Assembly: GCA_023433775.1 (NCBI GenBank)
Contig: JAEYTY010000097.1
Coordinates: 1 to 36,042, forward strand
Length of the DNA: 36,042 nt
Source: Pseudomonadota bacterium
GTDB lineage: Bacteria > Pseudomonadota > Alphaproteobacteria > Rhizobiales > Devosiaceae
Reading direction: 5' to 3'
Position numbers and translations under genes: made by a program. Below, one piece after another: positions 1-7,298 of this stretch (its first letter is position 1; each line of letters begins with the position of its first letter). The notes under the pieces are model-generated. The model did no database searches and was not told the origin of the DNA. It saw nothing but the letters and a program-made list of their open reading frames with translations.

Positions 1-696
1 CTGCACTTCCATCGGGCGATAGTCGGCCTTGTAGGCCATTTTCGGCGAGTCCTTCACCCAATAGCCGAGATAGACATAGTCCAGCCCGGCCGAGCGCACC
101 TGGGTAATGTGGTCGAGAATGATAAAGGTGCCGAGCCCGCGATGGGAGAGATCGGGGTCGTAGAAGCTATAGACCATCGAGAGCCCGTCCGGCATCACAT
201 CGGTCAATGCCACGGCGACCAGGGGCTGGTCCGGGTGATCGCGCAACCGGTATTCGACCAGAACCGACTGCACAGGGGTGTCCTCGACCATATATTCATA
301 GTCCTGGAACCCCATCTGGGTCATCCCGCCACCCACATGCCGGGCGTCGAGATAGCGTTTGAACAGTTCATACTGTTCATGGGTCGCCACGGTCGGCTGA
401 ACCGTGTTGATCAGGTCCGAATTGGTTCGCACCACCCGGCGAAAGCGCTTCGACATTTCGAATTGCCCGGCCAGGATACGCACCGACTGGCACGCATTGC
501 AGCCCTCGCAGGCCGGTCGGTAAATCAGGTTCTGGCTGCGGCGGAAACCGTTGTCGCTCAAGAGATGATGCATCGACGACGCCCGGCGCCCGCTCAGATG
601 CGTAAACAGCTTCCGCTCCATGCGGTCCGGCAGATAGGGACAGGGCATGGCAGCGGTCAGAAAAAGCTGCGTAGTTTCGGGCGTCTGGTCCGTCAT
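1..696 (-). CDS. bpt: Aspartate/glutamate leucyltransferase (arginyltransferase family), cut by window edge
   Basis: This is a reading frame on the minus strand, open to the left edge, giving the first 232 residues. In this family the enzyme moves leucine (or arginine) from an aminoacyl-tRNA to proteins with acidic N-termini, marking them for the ClpS/ClpAP N-degron route in the cytoplasm. Visible family marks are the N-terminal CPYLPDR motif (Cys19), the Cys63-Cys66-Cys69 cluster in ACEGCNACQSVR, YDPDLSHRGLG near residue 190, and the C-terminal stretch DYVYLGYWVKDSPKMAYKA. The start at 696 is the only sensible ATG before the conserved Cys motif; the ribosome site is weak. It is the last gene of a minus-strand group hemB - RDD protein - bpt, with 60 bases between it and the RDD gene. 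The C-terminal end lies outside the window. The choice between leucyl and arginyl donor is by family membership only. Confidence 0.9.
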   Translation of the reverse strand, partial: MTDQTPETTQLFLTAAMPCPYLPDRMERKLFTHLSGRRASSMHHLLSDNGFRRSQNLIYRPACEGCNACQSVRILAGQFEMSKRFRRVVRTNSDLINTVQPTVATHEQYELFKRYLDARHVGGGMTQMGFQDYEYMVEDTPVQSVLVEYRLRDHPDQPLVAVALTDVMPDGLSMVYSFYDPDLSHRGLGTFIILDHITQVRSAGLDYVYLGYWVKDSPKMAYKADYRPMEVQ

Positions 697-756
697 CGAA
701 GACCTGTTGCTGCGTATCGGGTCAGTGTAGCTTCAGCCCACTCAGCCCGCAACGCC

Positions 757-1275
757 TCAATAGGCGTCGGTTTCCATCGTCCGCATCCGCTGCCAATGGC
801 GCGCCATGGGCGAGCGCCGCACCATCAGCGTGCCGATCAGCAGATCATGCAGCATCTGCCGGCGCGGCGTGAACAGCGCAACGAGCAGAGAAATGGGCAG
901 CGAGATCCAGGCCGTGATCCAGAACACCAGCGCGTGGATGATCGCCAGCCAGCCATCAAGCGGCTGTCCGCGCGTGCGGGTGAGGACAATGTCCATGGCC
1001 TGCATCCCCACCGTCGCCCGCTTGGGCGAACCCAGCGTGGCCGCATAGTAGAGCACGATGGCGGCCGGTATCACGAAAACCAGCGACGCCAGTGCCAGCC
1101 CAAAGGTGAAAAGGCCCAGCACAATGCCAACCACGCTCAGGATGATCATGATCAGGCCCAGAATGGCAATATCGATGAAATAGGCCGTCACCCGGCGGGT
1201 CAGCAGGCCTTCGAACAGCTCGGGCGCACTGGCAGGGTCGGGAAGATCGGGGCGGGCGGTATGGACTTGGCTCAT
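757..1275 (-). CDS. RDD family membrane protein
   Basis: The protein has 172 residues and an RDD domain: the first helix carries LTRRVTAYFIDIAIL (Arg-Arg and the intramembrane Asp), followed by hydrophobic segments near residues 30-50, 55-78 and 108-135. A conserved loop reads LGSPKRATVGMQAMDI, and the C-terminal signature is RRQMLHDLLIGT. RDD proteins are inner-membrane proteins of mostly unknown role; some are proposed ion or small-molecule antiporters. An in-frame GTG at 1323 would add 16 residues that look unlike the family, so I take the ATG at 1275. The gene lies 72 bases after hemB and 60 before bpt on the same strand, so co-transcription is likely. The family call is firm; the function is not known. 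Confidence 0.85.
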   Translation of the reverse strand: MSQVHTARPDLPDPASAPELFEGLLTRRVTAYFIDIAILGLIMIILSVVGIVLGLFTFGLALASLVFVIPAAIVLYYAATLGSPKRATVGMQAMDIVLTRTRGQPLDGWLAIIHALVFWITAWISLPISLLVALFTPRRQMLHDLLIGTLMVRRSPMARHWQRMRTMETDAY

Positions 1276-1347
1276 GCTGCACACATTGTTATGTCCTGCC
1301 CCCTGCGCAAGAGGTGTGGGCACAGAAATGTGACCATGGCCGCCCCT

Positions 1348-2361
1348 CTATTTGGCCAGCTTACGCGCCACTTCCAGTGCGAAATAGGTGAGCACCCCAT
1401 TGGCGCCCGCGCGCTTGAAGGCATAGAGGCTTTCCAGGATCGCCATATCGCGGTTGATCGCCCCTGCTGCCCCGGCCATCTCGATCATCGCGTATTCCCC
1501 GCTCACCTGATAGGCATAGATGGGAATGTTGAAGGCGTCGCGTGCCCGCCGCACGATATCGAGATAGGGCATTCCGGGCTTGATCATCACGCTGTCCGCG
1601 CCCTCGGCGATATCCTGCTCGATCTCGCGCAGCGCTTCGTCCGAATTTGCAAAATCCATCTGATAGGTGCGCTTGTCCCCCTTGAGCCGGCTGCCAGACC
1701 CCACCGCCTCGCGGAAGGGGCCGTAAAAGCACGATGCATATTTGGCCGCGTAGGACATGATCTGGACTTGCTCGAAGCCTTCGGCGTCGAGCGCAGCGCG
1801 GATGGCGGCAACCCGCCCATCCATCATGTCCGACGGCGCAATGATGTCCGCCCCGGCCCGCGCCTGCACCAGCGCCGACTTGACCATCACCTCGACGGTC
1901 TCGTCATTGAGGATTTCACCGTCCCGAACCAGCCCGTCTTGGCCGTCGCTGGAATATTCATCCAGCGCCACATCGGCAATCAGCCCGATATCAGGCACGG
2001 CGCTCTTGATGGCTGCCATGGCGCGGCACATCAGATTGTCGGGATTATAGGCCTCGGCAGCATTCTCGCTGCGCAAATGGTCCGGCGTATTGGGAAAGAT
2101 CGCCAGCGCCGGAATGCCCGCATCCCGCGCTGCGCGCGCCGCCTCGACCATCAGATCAATCGACAGCCGCTCGACCCCCGGCATGGTCTTGATCGCCGTC
2201 CGCTCGTTCTGGCCATCGATGACGAAGAGCGGCCAGATCAGGTCGCGCGGCAGCAATTGGGTTTCGCGCACCATGGCGCGGCTCCACTCCGCTTGCCGCG
2301 AGCGGCGCAAACGGCGTCCCGCCAGAAATTCCATGTCGTGCCTGGGCCAATCCTGCGCCAT
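1348..2361 (-). CDS. hemB: Delta-aminolevulinic acid dehydratase (porphobilinogen synthase)
   Basis: HemB condenses two 5-aminolevulinate molecules to porphobilinogen, the second common step of tetrapyrrole synthesis, in the cytoplasm. The 337-residue length is normal. The active-site Schiff-base lysine is Lys261 in SVMIKPGMPYLDIV, and the second active-site lysine is Lys207 in MSYAAKYASCFYGPFREA. The metal loop at 131-143 reads VALDEYSSDGQDG: the cysteines of the zinc-dependent enzymes are replaced by Asp, Ser and Gln, which is the pattern of Mg-dependent alphaproteobacterial HemB. The N-terminal RRLRRS segment (16-21) also fits the bacterial type. It is the first gene of the minus-strand group that continues into the RDD gene and bpt, and it is divergent from the small membrane protein gene at 2457. 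Confidence 0.97.
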   Translation of the reverse strand: MAQDWPRHDMEFLAGRRLRRSRQAEWSRAMVRETQLLPRDLIWPLFVIDGQNERTAIKTMPGVERLSIDLMVEAARAARDAGIPALAIFPNTPDHLRSENAAEAYNPDNLMCRAMAAIKSAVPDIGLIADVALDEYSSDGQDGLVRDGEILNDETVEVMVKSALVQARAGADIIAPSDMMDGRVAAIRAALDAEGFEQVQIMSYAAKYASCFYGPFREAVGSGSRLKGDKRTYQMDFANSDEALREIEQDIAEGADSVMIKPGMPYLDIVRRARDAFNIPIYAYQVSGEYAMIEMAGAAGAINRDMAILESLYAFKRAGANGVLTYFALEVARKLAK

Positions 2362-2456
2362 GCCGTCACTCCTCTGTTGTGGACTGCTTAGCAGTGCCCG
2401 CCATCCACTCCAAGGCCCGGCTTGTCGCAGACAGGGGCACGGGCTATCAAGGCACC

Positions 2457-2843
2457 ATGTTGTTTCAGGCGCCCAGTCTCGGCCTTTATATTCGTATCGT
2501 CGCCATTCTCACCCTGCTTCTGGGCCTGAGCGACACGGCACGCCTTCTCGGCGTCAATCTGGGTGCGGTCAATCCCATTGCCACCATGGGACTTCCAGCC
2601 TTTGCCTTTCTCACCGTCTTCTCCGTTGCCCGCCTCTTCGCGGCTGTCGGGCTGTGGATCAAGGCGAGCTGGGGCGCCGTCCTGCTGATCGGCGCGACAA
2701 CGGTCGAGCTGGGTCTCTATCTTTTCGGCAGCGCCGATGTGCGGATGACGGCATTGGGCTTTGCCATGCGCATCGCGCTTCTCGCCTCCATCCTCATCAT
2801 CTTCGGCCTCAGCCTGCGCTTCAACCGCGCCGAGGCCGATTGA
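2457..2843 (+). CDS. Small integral membrane protein, DUF6163-like
   Basis: The 128-residue protein starts MLFQAPSLGLYIRIVAILTLLLGLSDTARLLG and has four hydrophobic stretches (about residues 12-30, 42-63, 70-90 and 97-119), ending in the charged tail RFNRAEAD. I chose the ATG at 2457 because AAGG lies just upstream and the longer in-frame form adds 26 polar residues. Proteins of this shape sit beside hemB in many Hyphomicrobiales and are, as far as I recall, collected as DUF6163; I could not verify that assignment here. The stop codon abuts that of the convergent XRE gene at 2844 with no spare bases. No function is known. Confidence 0.75.
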   Translation: MLFQAPSLGLYIRIVAILTLLLGLSDTARLLGVNLGAVNPIATMGLPAFAFLTVFSVARLFAAVGLWIKASWGAVLLIGATTVELGLYLFGSADVRMTALGFAMRIALLASILIIFGLSLRFNRAEAD

Positions 2844-3581
2844 TCAGCCCTTGACCGGGTGAAACTGCTCGATGGTGATTTCCTCTGCGAGAGCATCCTG
2901 TGCGCCACCGAAGCTCGTCACTGTCGTGAACCACCGCGTCACCGCGCCATCTATGCGGAATTCAAGCGGCAGCAAAACGGAGTTCGGGGCACCCGACTGC
3001 ATCTGCTCCAGCGCCGATGCGCCGGGCTGTCGCCGCGCCCGCGCCAGCAATTGAGCCACAGGCGATTGCGGCCCATGCCGCCGCGCCGCCTCATGCAAGC
3101 GGTGCATCAGATAGCCCGCAACATCGTCCCAGTTGATGATGGCCTCGCGCACGGGCCCCGGCTGATAGACCAGATCCACCAGGTTGAGCCGCACGCCGCC
3201 TTCTGGCGCGCCGCAAATCAAGTTCAGCGCCGCCTCATTGGCCTCCAGAATCCAGAATGCTGCGTCCAGCACCAGGGCAGGGTAGGGGCTGTGCGCGTCC
3301 AGCAACAGCCGCGCGGCGTGCCGTACATCCGCCATCTGCGGGCTCAGCCAGTCGCTATCCCCGAACTGGGGAGCAAATCCCGCCGCAACCATCAGCCCGT
3401 TTCGCTCTCGCAGCGGCAGGTCCAACGCCTGGGAGAGCCGCATAACTATCGACGCGCTCGGCCGGGCTCGTGCCGATTCCAGAAAGCTCAAATGGCGTGG
3501 CGACACATCGGCGGCCATGGCCAGCGCCAACTGGCTCAGTCCGCGTCTCTGCCGCCATTCGCGCAATGCTGTTTCAAACAC
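2844..3581 (-). CDS. XRE-family transcriptional regulator with MmyB-like ligand-binding domain
   Basis: The protein has 245 residues. An N-terminal Cro/C1-type helix-turn-helix spans about residues 5-62 (LREWRQRRGLSQLALAMA, then VSPRHLSFLESARARPS). It is followed by an MmyB-type sensory domain from about 90 to 240, with the usual PALVLDAAFWILEANEAALNLI and the RxxFTTxxxFGxxQD-like C-terminal segment RWFTTVTSFGGAQDALAEEI. MmyB-like regulators are PAS-related and are thought to bind a fatty-acid-like ligand and act on a neighbouring divergent gene. Here the gene is divergent from a four-helix membrane protein at 3705, and a perfect 17-base palindrome sits between the two (3627-3643), fitting auto- and cross-regulation. 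The ligand is unknown. Confidence 0.9.
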   Translation of the reverse strand: MFETALREWRQRRGLSQLALAMAADVSPRHLSFLESARARPSASIVMRLSQALDLPLRERNGLMVAAGFAPQFGDSDWLSPQMADVRHAARLLLDAHSPYPALVLDAAFWILEANEAALNLICGAPEGGVRLNLVDLVYQPGPVREAIINWDDVAGYLMHRLHEAARRHGPQSPVAQLLARARRQPGASALEQMQSGAPNSVLLPLEFRIDGAVTRWFTTVTSFGGAQDALAEEITIEQFHPVKG

Positions 3582-3626
3582 CTGTGCCTCCGTCCAACAT
3601 CATCCGCCAACACCCGCAGCAATACC

Positions 3627-3643
3627 ATTACCTGCCAGGTAAT
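3627..3643. promoter_or_regulatory. Perfect palindrome, probable operator of the XRE regulator
   Basis: ATTACCTG-C-CAGGTAAT is an exact inverted repeat of two 8-base arms around a single base. It lies 46 bases upstream of the XRE start (3581) and 62 bases upstream of the start of the divergent membrane protein (3705). Homodimeric helix-turn-helix proteins of this family bind sites of this size and symmetry. The symmetry is seen directly; binding is inferred. Confidence 0.65.
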
Positions 3644-3704
3644 TGTTTTCATGACTTGGTTTGAGAGACCATGGGCCATCCGCAATTCCTTATGGAGAAC
3701 AGCC

Positions 3705-4112
3705 ATGACCGTCGCCGCCCCCAGCCTCTTCCTTCGCTCGCCACAGACCATCTATGTCTATGACGCCGTGGCCTCCGTGGTCATGGGCACTGTACTCGTA
3801 GCAGGCGCCAGCTTCGTCGCCGGTTTGGTTGGTTGGCCCGATGCCGCAGCTTTCCTGCTTCCCATTGGGGCCTTCCTCCTCGCCTGGGCGCTCTTCAACT
3901 ACGCCATCGGATCAGCCGGCGCTCCGGCGCGCAACGCTGTGAATATCAATATCACCATCGACGGGGCCTGGGTCGCGCTCAGCGCCATCCTGCTCATCGT
4001 CTATTGGCAGCAGCTGAACACGCTGGGTCACATCCTGCTTGCCGGCCAGATGCTGTTCGTTGCGACCGTCTTCACAATAAAGCTGCGGGGCGCCTCCGAC
4101 CTGCGCATTTGA
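3705..4112 (+). CDS. Four-helix membrane protein divergent from XRE regulator
   Basis: The 135-residue protein begins MTVAAPSLFLRSPQTIYVYDAV. It has four hydrophobic helices (about 18-43, 46-67, 86-106 and 108-126), a short polar loop SAGAPARNAVN, and the basic tail IKLRGASDLRI. I chose the ATG at 3705 because GGAG stands 7 bases upstream; the frame is open far upstream but without family-like content. I do not recognise a family. Its position opposite an MmyB-like regulator, with a shared palindrome, suggests it is the main regulated target. No signal for a transport or enzymatic function is visible. Confidence 0.75.
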   Translation: MTVAAPSLFLRSPQTIYVYDAVASVVMGTVLVAGASFVAGLVGWPDAAAFLLPIGAFLLAWALFNYAIGSAGAPARNAVNINITIDGAWVALSAILLIVYWQQLNTLGHILLAGQMLFVATVFTIKLRGASDLRI

Positions 4113-4201
4113 GCCCAGGTTTTCCACAAGGCCATCCCGGTTCAATTCGGGGTGGTCAGCGCGCCCAAACAAGGCCCTGTCCCCGTTCACACCCGCGTAA
4201 G

Positions 4202-4227
4202 GTTACAGATTTATCTACTGGTGTAAC
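4202..4227. promoter_or_regulatory. Inverted repeat GTTACA-N14-TGTAAC upstream of ldtR
   Basis: The two exact 6-base arms (4202-4207 and 4222-4227) are separated by an AT-rich spacer in the 252-base region between the membrane protein and ldtR. A second small symmetric element, TGCGA-AAAA-TCGCA, lies at 4328-4341, only 23 bases before the ldtR start. Either could be a regulator site or part of the promoter region. No protein can be assigned from the sequence alone. Confidence 0.3.
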
Positions 4228-4364
4228 GAAGAATAAAGCCAAATTCTCATTGCTTTCCAGTAAGATGCTTTTAATCACGCTGCTTAGGGCGATCTTAGTC
4301 GGGCAGCCGTAGTTTGGCCTCATGAGATGCGAAAAATCGCACGCAATTAAACAGTGAGGCCCAA

Positions 4365-4874
4365 ATGGCAATGAAGTCCAACGCAGCGGAGGCTCTGGTT
4401 CCAGGTCGCTCGGAAAGCCTGAAGCCACTCTATCTTGAAGCAGTATCCCGCGTGGAGCGTCTGCACCGTCGTCTGCTCGACCTGATCAAGGACGAGTTCG
4501 ATCGTATGGGGTGGGACGACATCAACCCGGTCCAGGCCTTGCTGATGTTCAATATCGGCGATGCCGAACTGACCGCCGGCGAATTGCGCTCCCGCGGCTA
4601 CTACCTCGGCTCCAATGTCTCCTACAACCTGAAGAAGCTGGTCGAGACCGGCTACATCTTCCAGGAGCGCTCCCGCACCGACCGCCGTTCGGTCCGCATC
4701 CGCCTCACCCCCAAGGGTGAGGAAGTGGCGGAGGTGATCGACGAGCTCTATGATCGTCATCTCAAGTCCATCGACAAGGTCGGCGGCCTCGGCGACGACG
4801 AATTCGACGGCCTCAACAAGGCGCTGGCCCGCCTTGAGCGCTTCTGGGTCGATCAGATCCTCTACAAGCTCTAA
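4365..4874 (+). CDS. ldtR: LdtR-type MarR/winged-helix transcriptional regulator
   Basis: The 169-residue protein belongs to the winged-helix MarR-type group known as LdtR in Rhizobiales and Liberibacter, where it controls an L,D-transpeptidase gene and stress and motility functions. Visible parts are the N-terminal dimerisation helix (YLEAVSRVERLHRRLLDLIKDEFDRM), the motif INPVQALLMFNIGDAELTAG, the recognition region RGYYLGSNVSYNLKKLVETGYI, and the wing RSRTDRRSVRIRLTPKGEEV. The start at 4365 is preceded by GAGG at 4354. The ORF is free-standing, with its own upstream region and a strong terminator at 4900. Its usual target gene (ldtP) is not in this window. Confidence 0.88.
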   Translation: MAMKSNAAEALVPGRSESLKPLYLEAVSRVERLHRRLLDLIKDEFDRMGWDDINPVQALLMFNIGDAELTAGELRSRGYYLGSNVSYNLKKLVETGYIFQERSRTDRRSVRIRLTPKGEEVAEVIDELYDRHLKSIDKVGGLGDDEFDGLNKALARLERFWVDQILYKL

Positions 4875-4899
4875 TCCGAGCCGAAAACACGACATTTTG

Positions 4900-4935
4900 G
4901 CCCCGCGCGCCACCCAGCCGCGGGGCAAATCTTTT
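4900..4935 (+). terminator. Rho-independent terminator after ldtR
   Basis: GCCCCGCG (4900-4907) pairs exactly with CGCGGGGC (4919-4926) around an 11-base loop, followed by AAATCTTTT. It stands 25 bases after the ldtR stop and just before the convergent GNAT gene end. On the minus strand no T-run follows, so it probably serves ldtR only. Confidence 0.75.
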
Positions 4936-4947
4936 GGGACTAGTGAA

Positions 4948-5370
4948 TTACGTGCGTGGTCGAACCAGCATCGCCATGCCGATGGATTTCGGCATCACCG
5001 GCTCGAACCCATATTGCGCATAGAGGTGACGCGCCTCGCCATCGGCAATGAGGCTCACATAGGCTCCAATAGGCGCATTCGCGGCCAGCTGATCCATCAG
5101 TGCCGCCATGATGGCCTTGCCCAACCCCTTGCCCTGATGCTCAGGTTCCAGTGCAATATCGACGATCTGGAAAGCAGTGCCGCCGTCGCCGATGACACGG
5201 CCCATGCCCACCACGTGCCCATTGTGGAGCACCGACACTCCGAACCAGCTATTGGGCAGGCCCTTGCTGGCTTGCTCAGCCGTCTTGGCGCTAAGGCCGG
5301 CAGAAACACGCAGCCGCAGAAAATCCTCTATGCCCGGAACCTGCGGAACGATGCTGTAGCCGTCGATCAT
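4948..5370 (-). CDS. GNAT-family N-acetyltransferase
   Basis: The 140-residue protein has the single GNAT fold. Motif A is VDIALEPEHQGKGLGKAIMAALM (about 72-94), with the Q-x-x-G-x-G acetyl-CoA pyrophosphate loop. The beta4 strand is GMGRVIGDGGTAFQIVDIAL, and the C-terminal motif is ARHLYAQYGFEPV. The substrate cannot be told; the length and IVPQVPGIEDFLRLRVSAGLS start resemble small GNATs acting on amines or peptides. The start is the ATG at 5370, which overlaps the stop of the upstream hydrolase in an ATGA, implying translational coupling. A longer frame exists but would run through the hydrolase coding sequence. Confidence 0.88.
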   Translation of the reverse strand: MIDGYSIVPQVPGIEDFLRLRVSAGLSAKTAEQASKGLPNSWFGVSVLHNGHVVGMGRVIGDGGTAFQIVDIALEPEHQGKGLGKAIMAALMDQLAANAPIGAYVSLIADGEARHLYAQYGFEPVMPKSIGMAMLVRPRT

Positions 5371-5915
5371 AACCGTTGCATGAGCCGCGTGAACATCAAC
5401 AGGCCCTCGGGCCACGGCCCGTGGCCGGATTCGACATTGATATGTCCGGCTTCGCCCGCCTGATGAAAGTCTGAGCCCCAGCACGACGAAAACTCCGCCG
5501 CGCGCTCCAGCGTCACATAGGGGTCATTGCTGGACGCGACCACCAGGGACGGAAAGGGCAGGGGATCGCGCGGAATTGGCCGAAACACATGGATGGCTTC
5601 AGGCGCCGCAGGGCTGAGTTCCACGTCGGTCGGTGCGACCAGAAAGGCGCCCTTCACATTGCCCGGCAAGCGCGGCGCGGCATGAACGAGAGCCGAAACG
5701 GAGGTCGAATGGGCCACAAACACGATAGGCCGCGTGGTCATTCGCGCTGCCTGCTCGATGGTGGAAATCCAGTCGTCGGCCTCAGGCTCCCACCAGTCCG
5801 CCTGTTCAACAATCGCCGCCGTCGACATCTTTTCGGCCCAGCGCATCTGCCAATGGCCGGGCTTTATCCCGCCAAGGCCGGGCAGAATGAGAATATCCGC
5901 ATCGGCAATTCTCAT
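5367..5915 (-). CDS. RBBP9/YdeN-family alpha/beta hydrolase
   Basis: The 182-residue protein is a compact alpha/beta hydrolase of the RBBP9/YdeN group (serine hydrolases of unknown physiological substrate). It starts with the strand ILILPGLGG and the family motif HWQMRWAEKM. The nucleophile elbow is VAHSTS, with Ser in the expected place (His-Ser instead of the commoner Gly-His-Ser-x-Gly order). The acid is probably the Asp in ASSNDPYV and the base His in the GHINVESGHGPWPEG segment, a strong family signature. Both ends overlap neighbours by ATGA (purB stop and its own start at 5912-5915; its stop and the GNAT start at 5367-5370), so it is tightly tied to purB translation. Confidence 0.88.
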   Translation of the reverse strand: MRIADADILILPGLGGIKPGHWQMRWAEKMSTAAIVEQADWWEPEADDWISTIEQAARMTTRPIVFVAHSTSVSALVHAAPRLPGNVKGAFLVAPTDVELSPAAPEAIHVFRPIPRDPLPFPSLVVASSNDPYVTLERAAEFSSCWGSDFHQAGEAGHINVESGHGPWPEGLLMFTRLMQRL

Positions 5916-7243
5916 TCGCCAAATACCCGCGCAAAGATCGTGTCGACATGCTTGAGGTGATAGCCATCGTCAAACATCGCGTCGATTTGTGACTCACTGA
6001 GAGTAACTTGCGGGTCATCCTTCAGGTTCTGCGCAAACAGCCCGGCCCGGTCTCCGCGATGCTCCCAGACCTTCATGGCATTGCGCTGCACGGCAGCATA
6101 GCTGTCTTCACGGCTATAGCCGGCTTGCGTCAGCGCAAGCAGCACACGCTGCGAATTGTGCAAACCGCCGAGCAGATCAAGATTCTTGCGCATGTTCTCG
6201 GGATAAACGACCAGCTTCTCGATCACCCCGGTCAGCCGCGCCAGCGCGAAATCGAGCGTAATCGTGCCATCCGGCCCGATCATCCGCTCAACTGACGAGT
6301 GCGAAATATCGCGCTCATGCCAGAGCGCCACATTTTCCAGCGCCGGGGTCACCATGCCACGCACAAGGCGCGCCAGACCGGTTAGGTTTTCGGTCAGCAC
6401 CGGATTGCGCTTGTGCGGCATGGCCGAGGAGCCCTTCTGGCCGGGCGAGAAGAACTCCTCGGCCTCGAGCACTTCGGTGCGCTGCAGGTGACGGAGTTCG
6501 GTCGCCACGCGCTCGATGGACGAGGCGATGACGCCCAGCGTCGCAAAGAACATGGCGTGGCGGTCGCGCGGGATCACCTGCGTGGATACCGGTTCGATGG
6601 CGAGTCCCAGCTTCTCGGCCACATAAGTCTCCACCTGCGGGTCGATATTGGCGAAGGTGCCAATGGCGCCCGAAATCGCGCAGGTGGCAATTTCCGCCCG
6701 TGCCGCAACCAGCCGGGCCCGGTTGCGCGAAAACTCGGCATAGGCCTCGGCCAGCTTCACGCCAAATGTCGTCGGTTCGGCATGAATGCCATGGCTGCGC
6801 CCGATGGTGATAGTGTTCTTGTGCTCAAAGGCGCGCTTCTTCAGTGCTGCCAGCAAGGCATCGATGTCGGCCAGCAGAATATCGGCGGCCCGCGCCAACT
6901 GCACCGAAAGCGTCGTGTCGAGAATGTCCGAAGACGTCATGCCCTGATGCACGAAGCGCGCTTCCGGGCCGACGATCTCGCTGAGATGCGTCAGAAACGC
7001 GATCACATCATGCTTGGTGGTGCGCTCGATCTCGTCAATCCGCTCGACATCAAAACCATAGTCGCCTCGCTCCGCCTTGCGGGCATTCATCACGTCCCAG
7101 ATTTTCTGCGCGCTCTCCTTGGGCACGACGCCCAGTTCAGCCAGCTTGCTCGTCGCGTGCGCCTCGATCTCGAACCAGATGGCGAAGCGGTTCTCGGCCG
7201 ACCAATTGGCAACCATTTCGGGGCGGGAATAGCGCGGGATCAT
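5912..7243 (-). CDS. purB: Adenylosuccinate lyase
   Basis: PurB acts twice in purine synthesis: it splits SAICAR to AICAR and adenylosuccinate to AMP, each with release of fumarate. The 443-residue protein has the fumarase/aspartase superfamily layout. Visible marks are MTSSDILDT (102-110), GRSHGIHAEPTTFG (148-161) with the probable general acid His151, and the superfamily signature GSSAMPHKRNP (261-271) with the flexible-loop catalytic Ser. The N-terminal MIPRYSRPEM matches the short bacterial PurB type. The start has AAGG about 8 bases upstream. The gene heads a three-gene group with the hydrolase and GNAT, each linked by a 4-base overlap. Confidence 0.97.
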   Translation of the reverse strand: MIPRYSRPEMVANWSAENRFAIWFEIEAHATSKLAELGVVPKESAQKIWDVMNARKAERGDYGFDVERIDEIERTTKHDVIAFLTHLSEIVGPEARFVHQGMTSSDILDTTLSVQLARAADILLADIDALLAALKKRAFEHKNTITIGRSHGIHAEPTTFGVKLAEAYAEFSRNRARLVAARAEIATCAISGAIGTFANIDPQVETYVAEKLGLAIEPVSTQVIPRDRHAMFFATLGVIASSIERVATELRHLQRTEVLEAEEFFSPGQKGSSAMPHKRNPVLTENLTGLARLVRGMVTPALENVALWHERDISHSSVERMIGPDGTITLDFALARLTGVIEKLVVYPENMRKNLDLLGGLHNSQRVLLALTQAGYSREDSYAAVQRNAMKVWEHRGDRAGLFAQNLKDDPQVTLSESQIDAMFDDGYHLKHVDTIFARVFGE

Positions 7244-7298
7244 GGGTTCTTGCCTTGCAGATAATAGATTTCAGTCAATGAATGGGGATGGTGAGGGC

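Noticed and set aside
109..2391. A very long open frame on the plus strand opposite bpt, the RDD gene and hemB
   Set aside because: It is antisense to three well-supported genes, is rich in His, Arg and Gln as expected of GC-rich shadow frames, and has no family motif.
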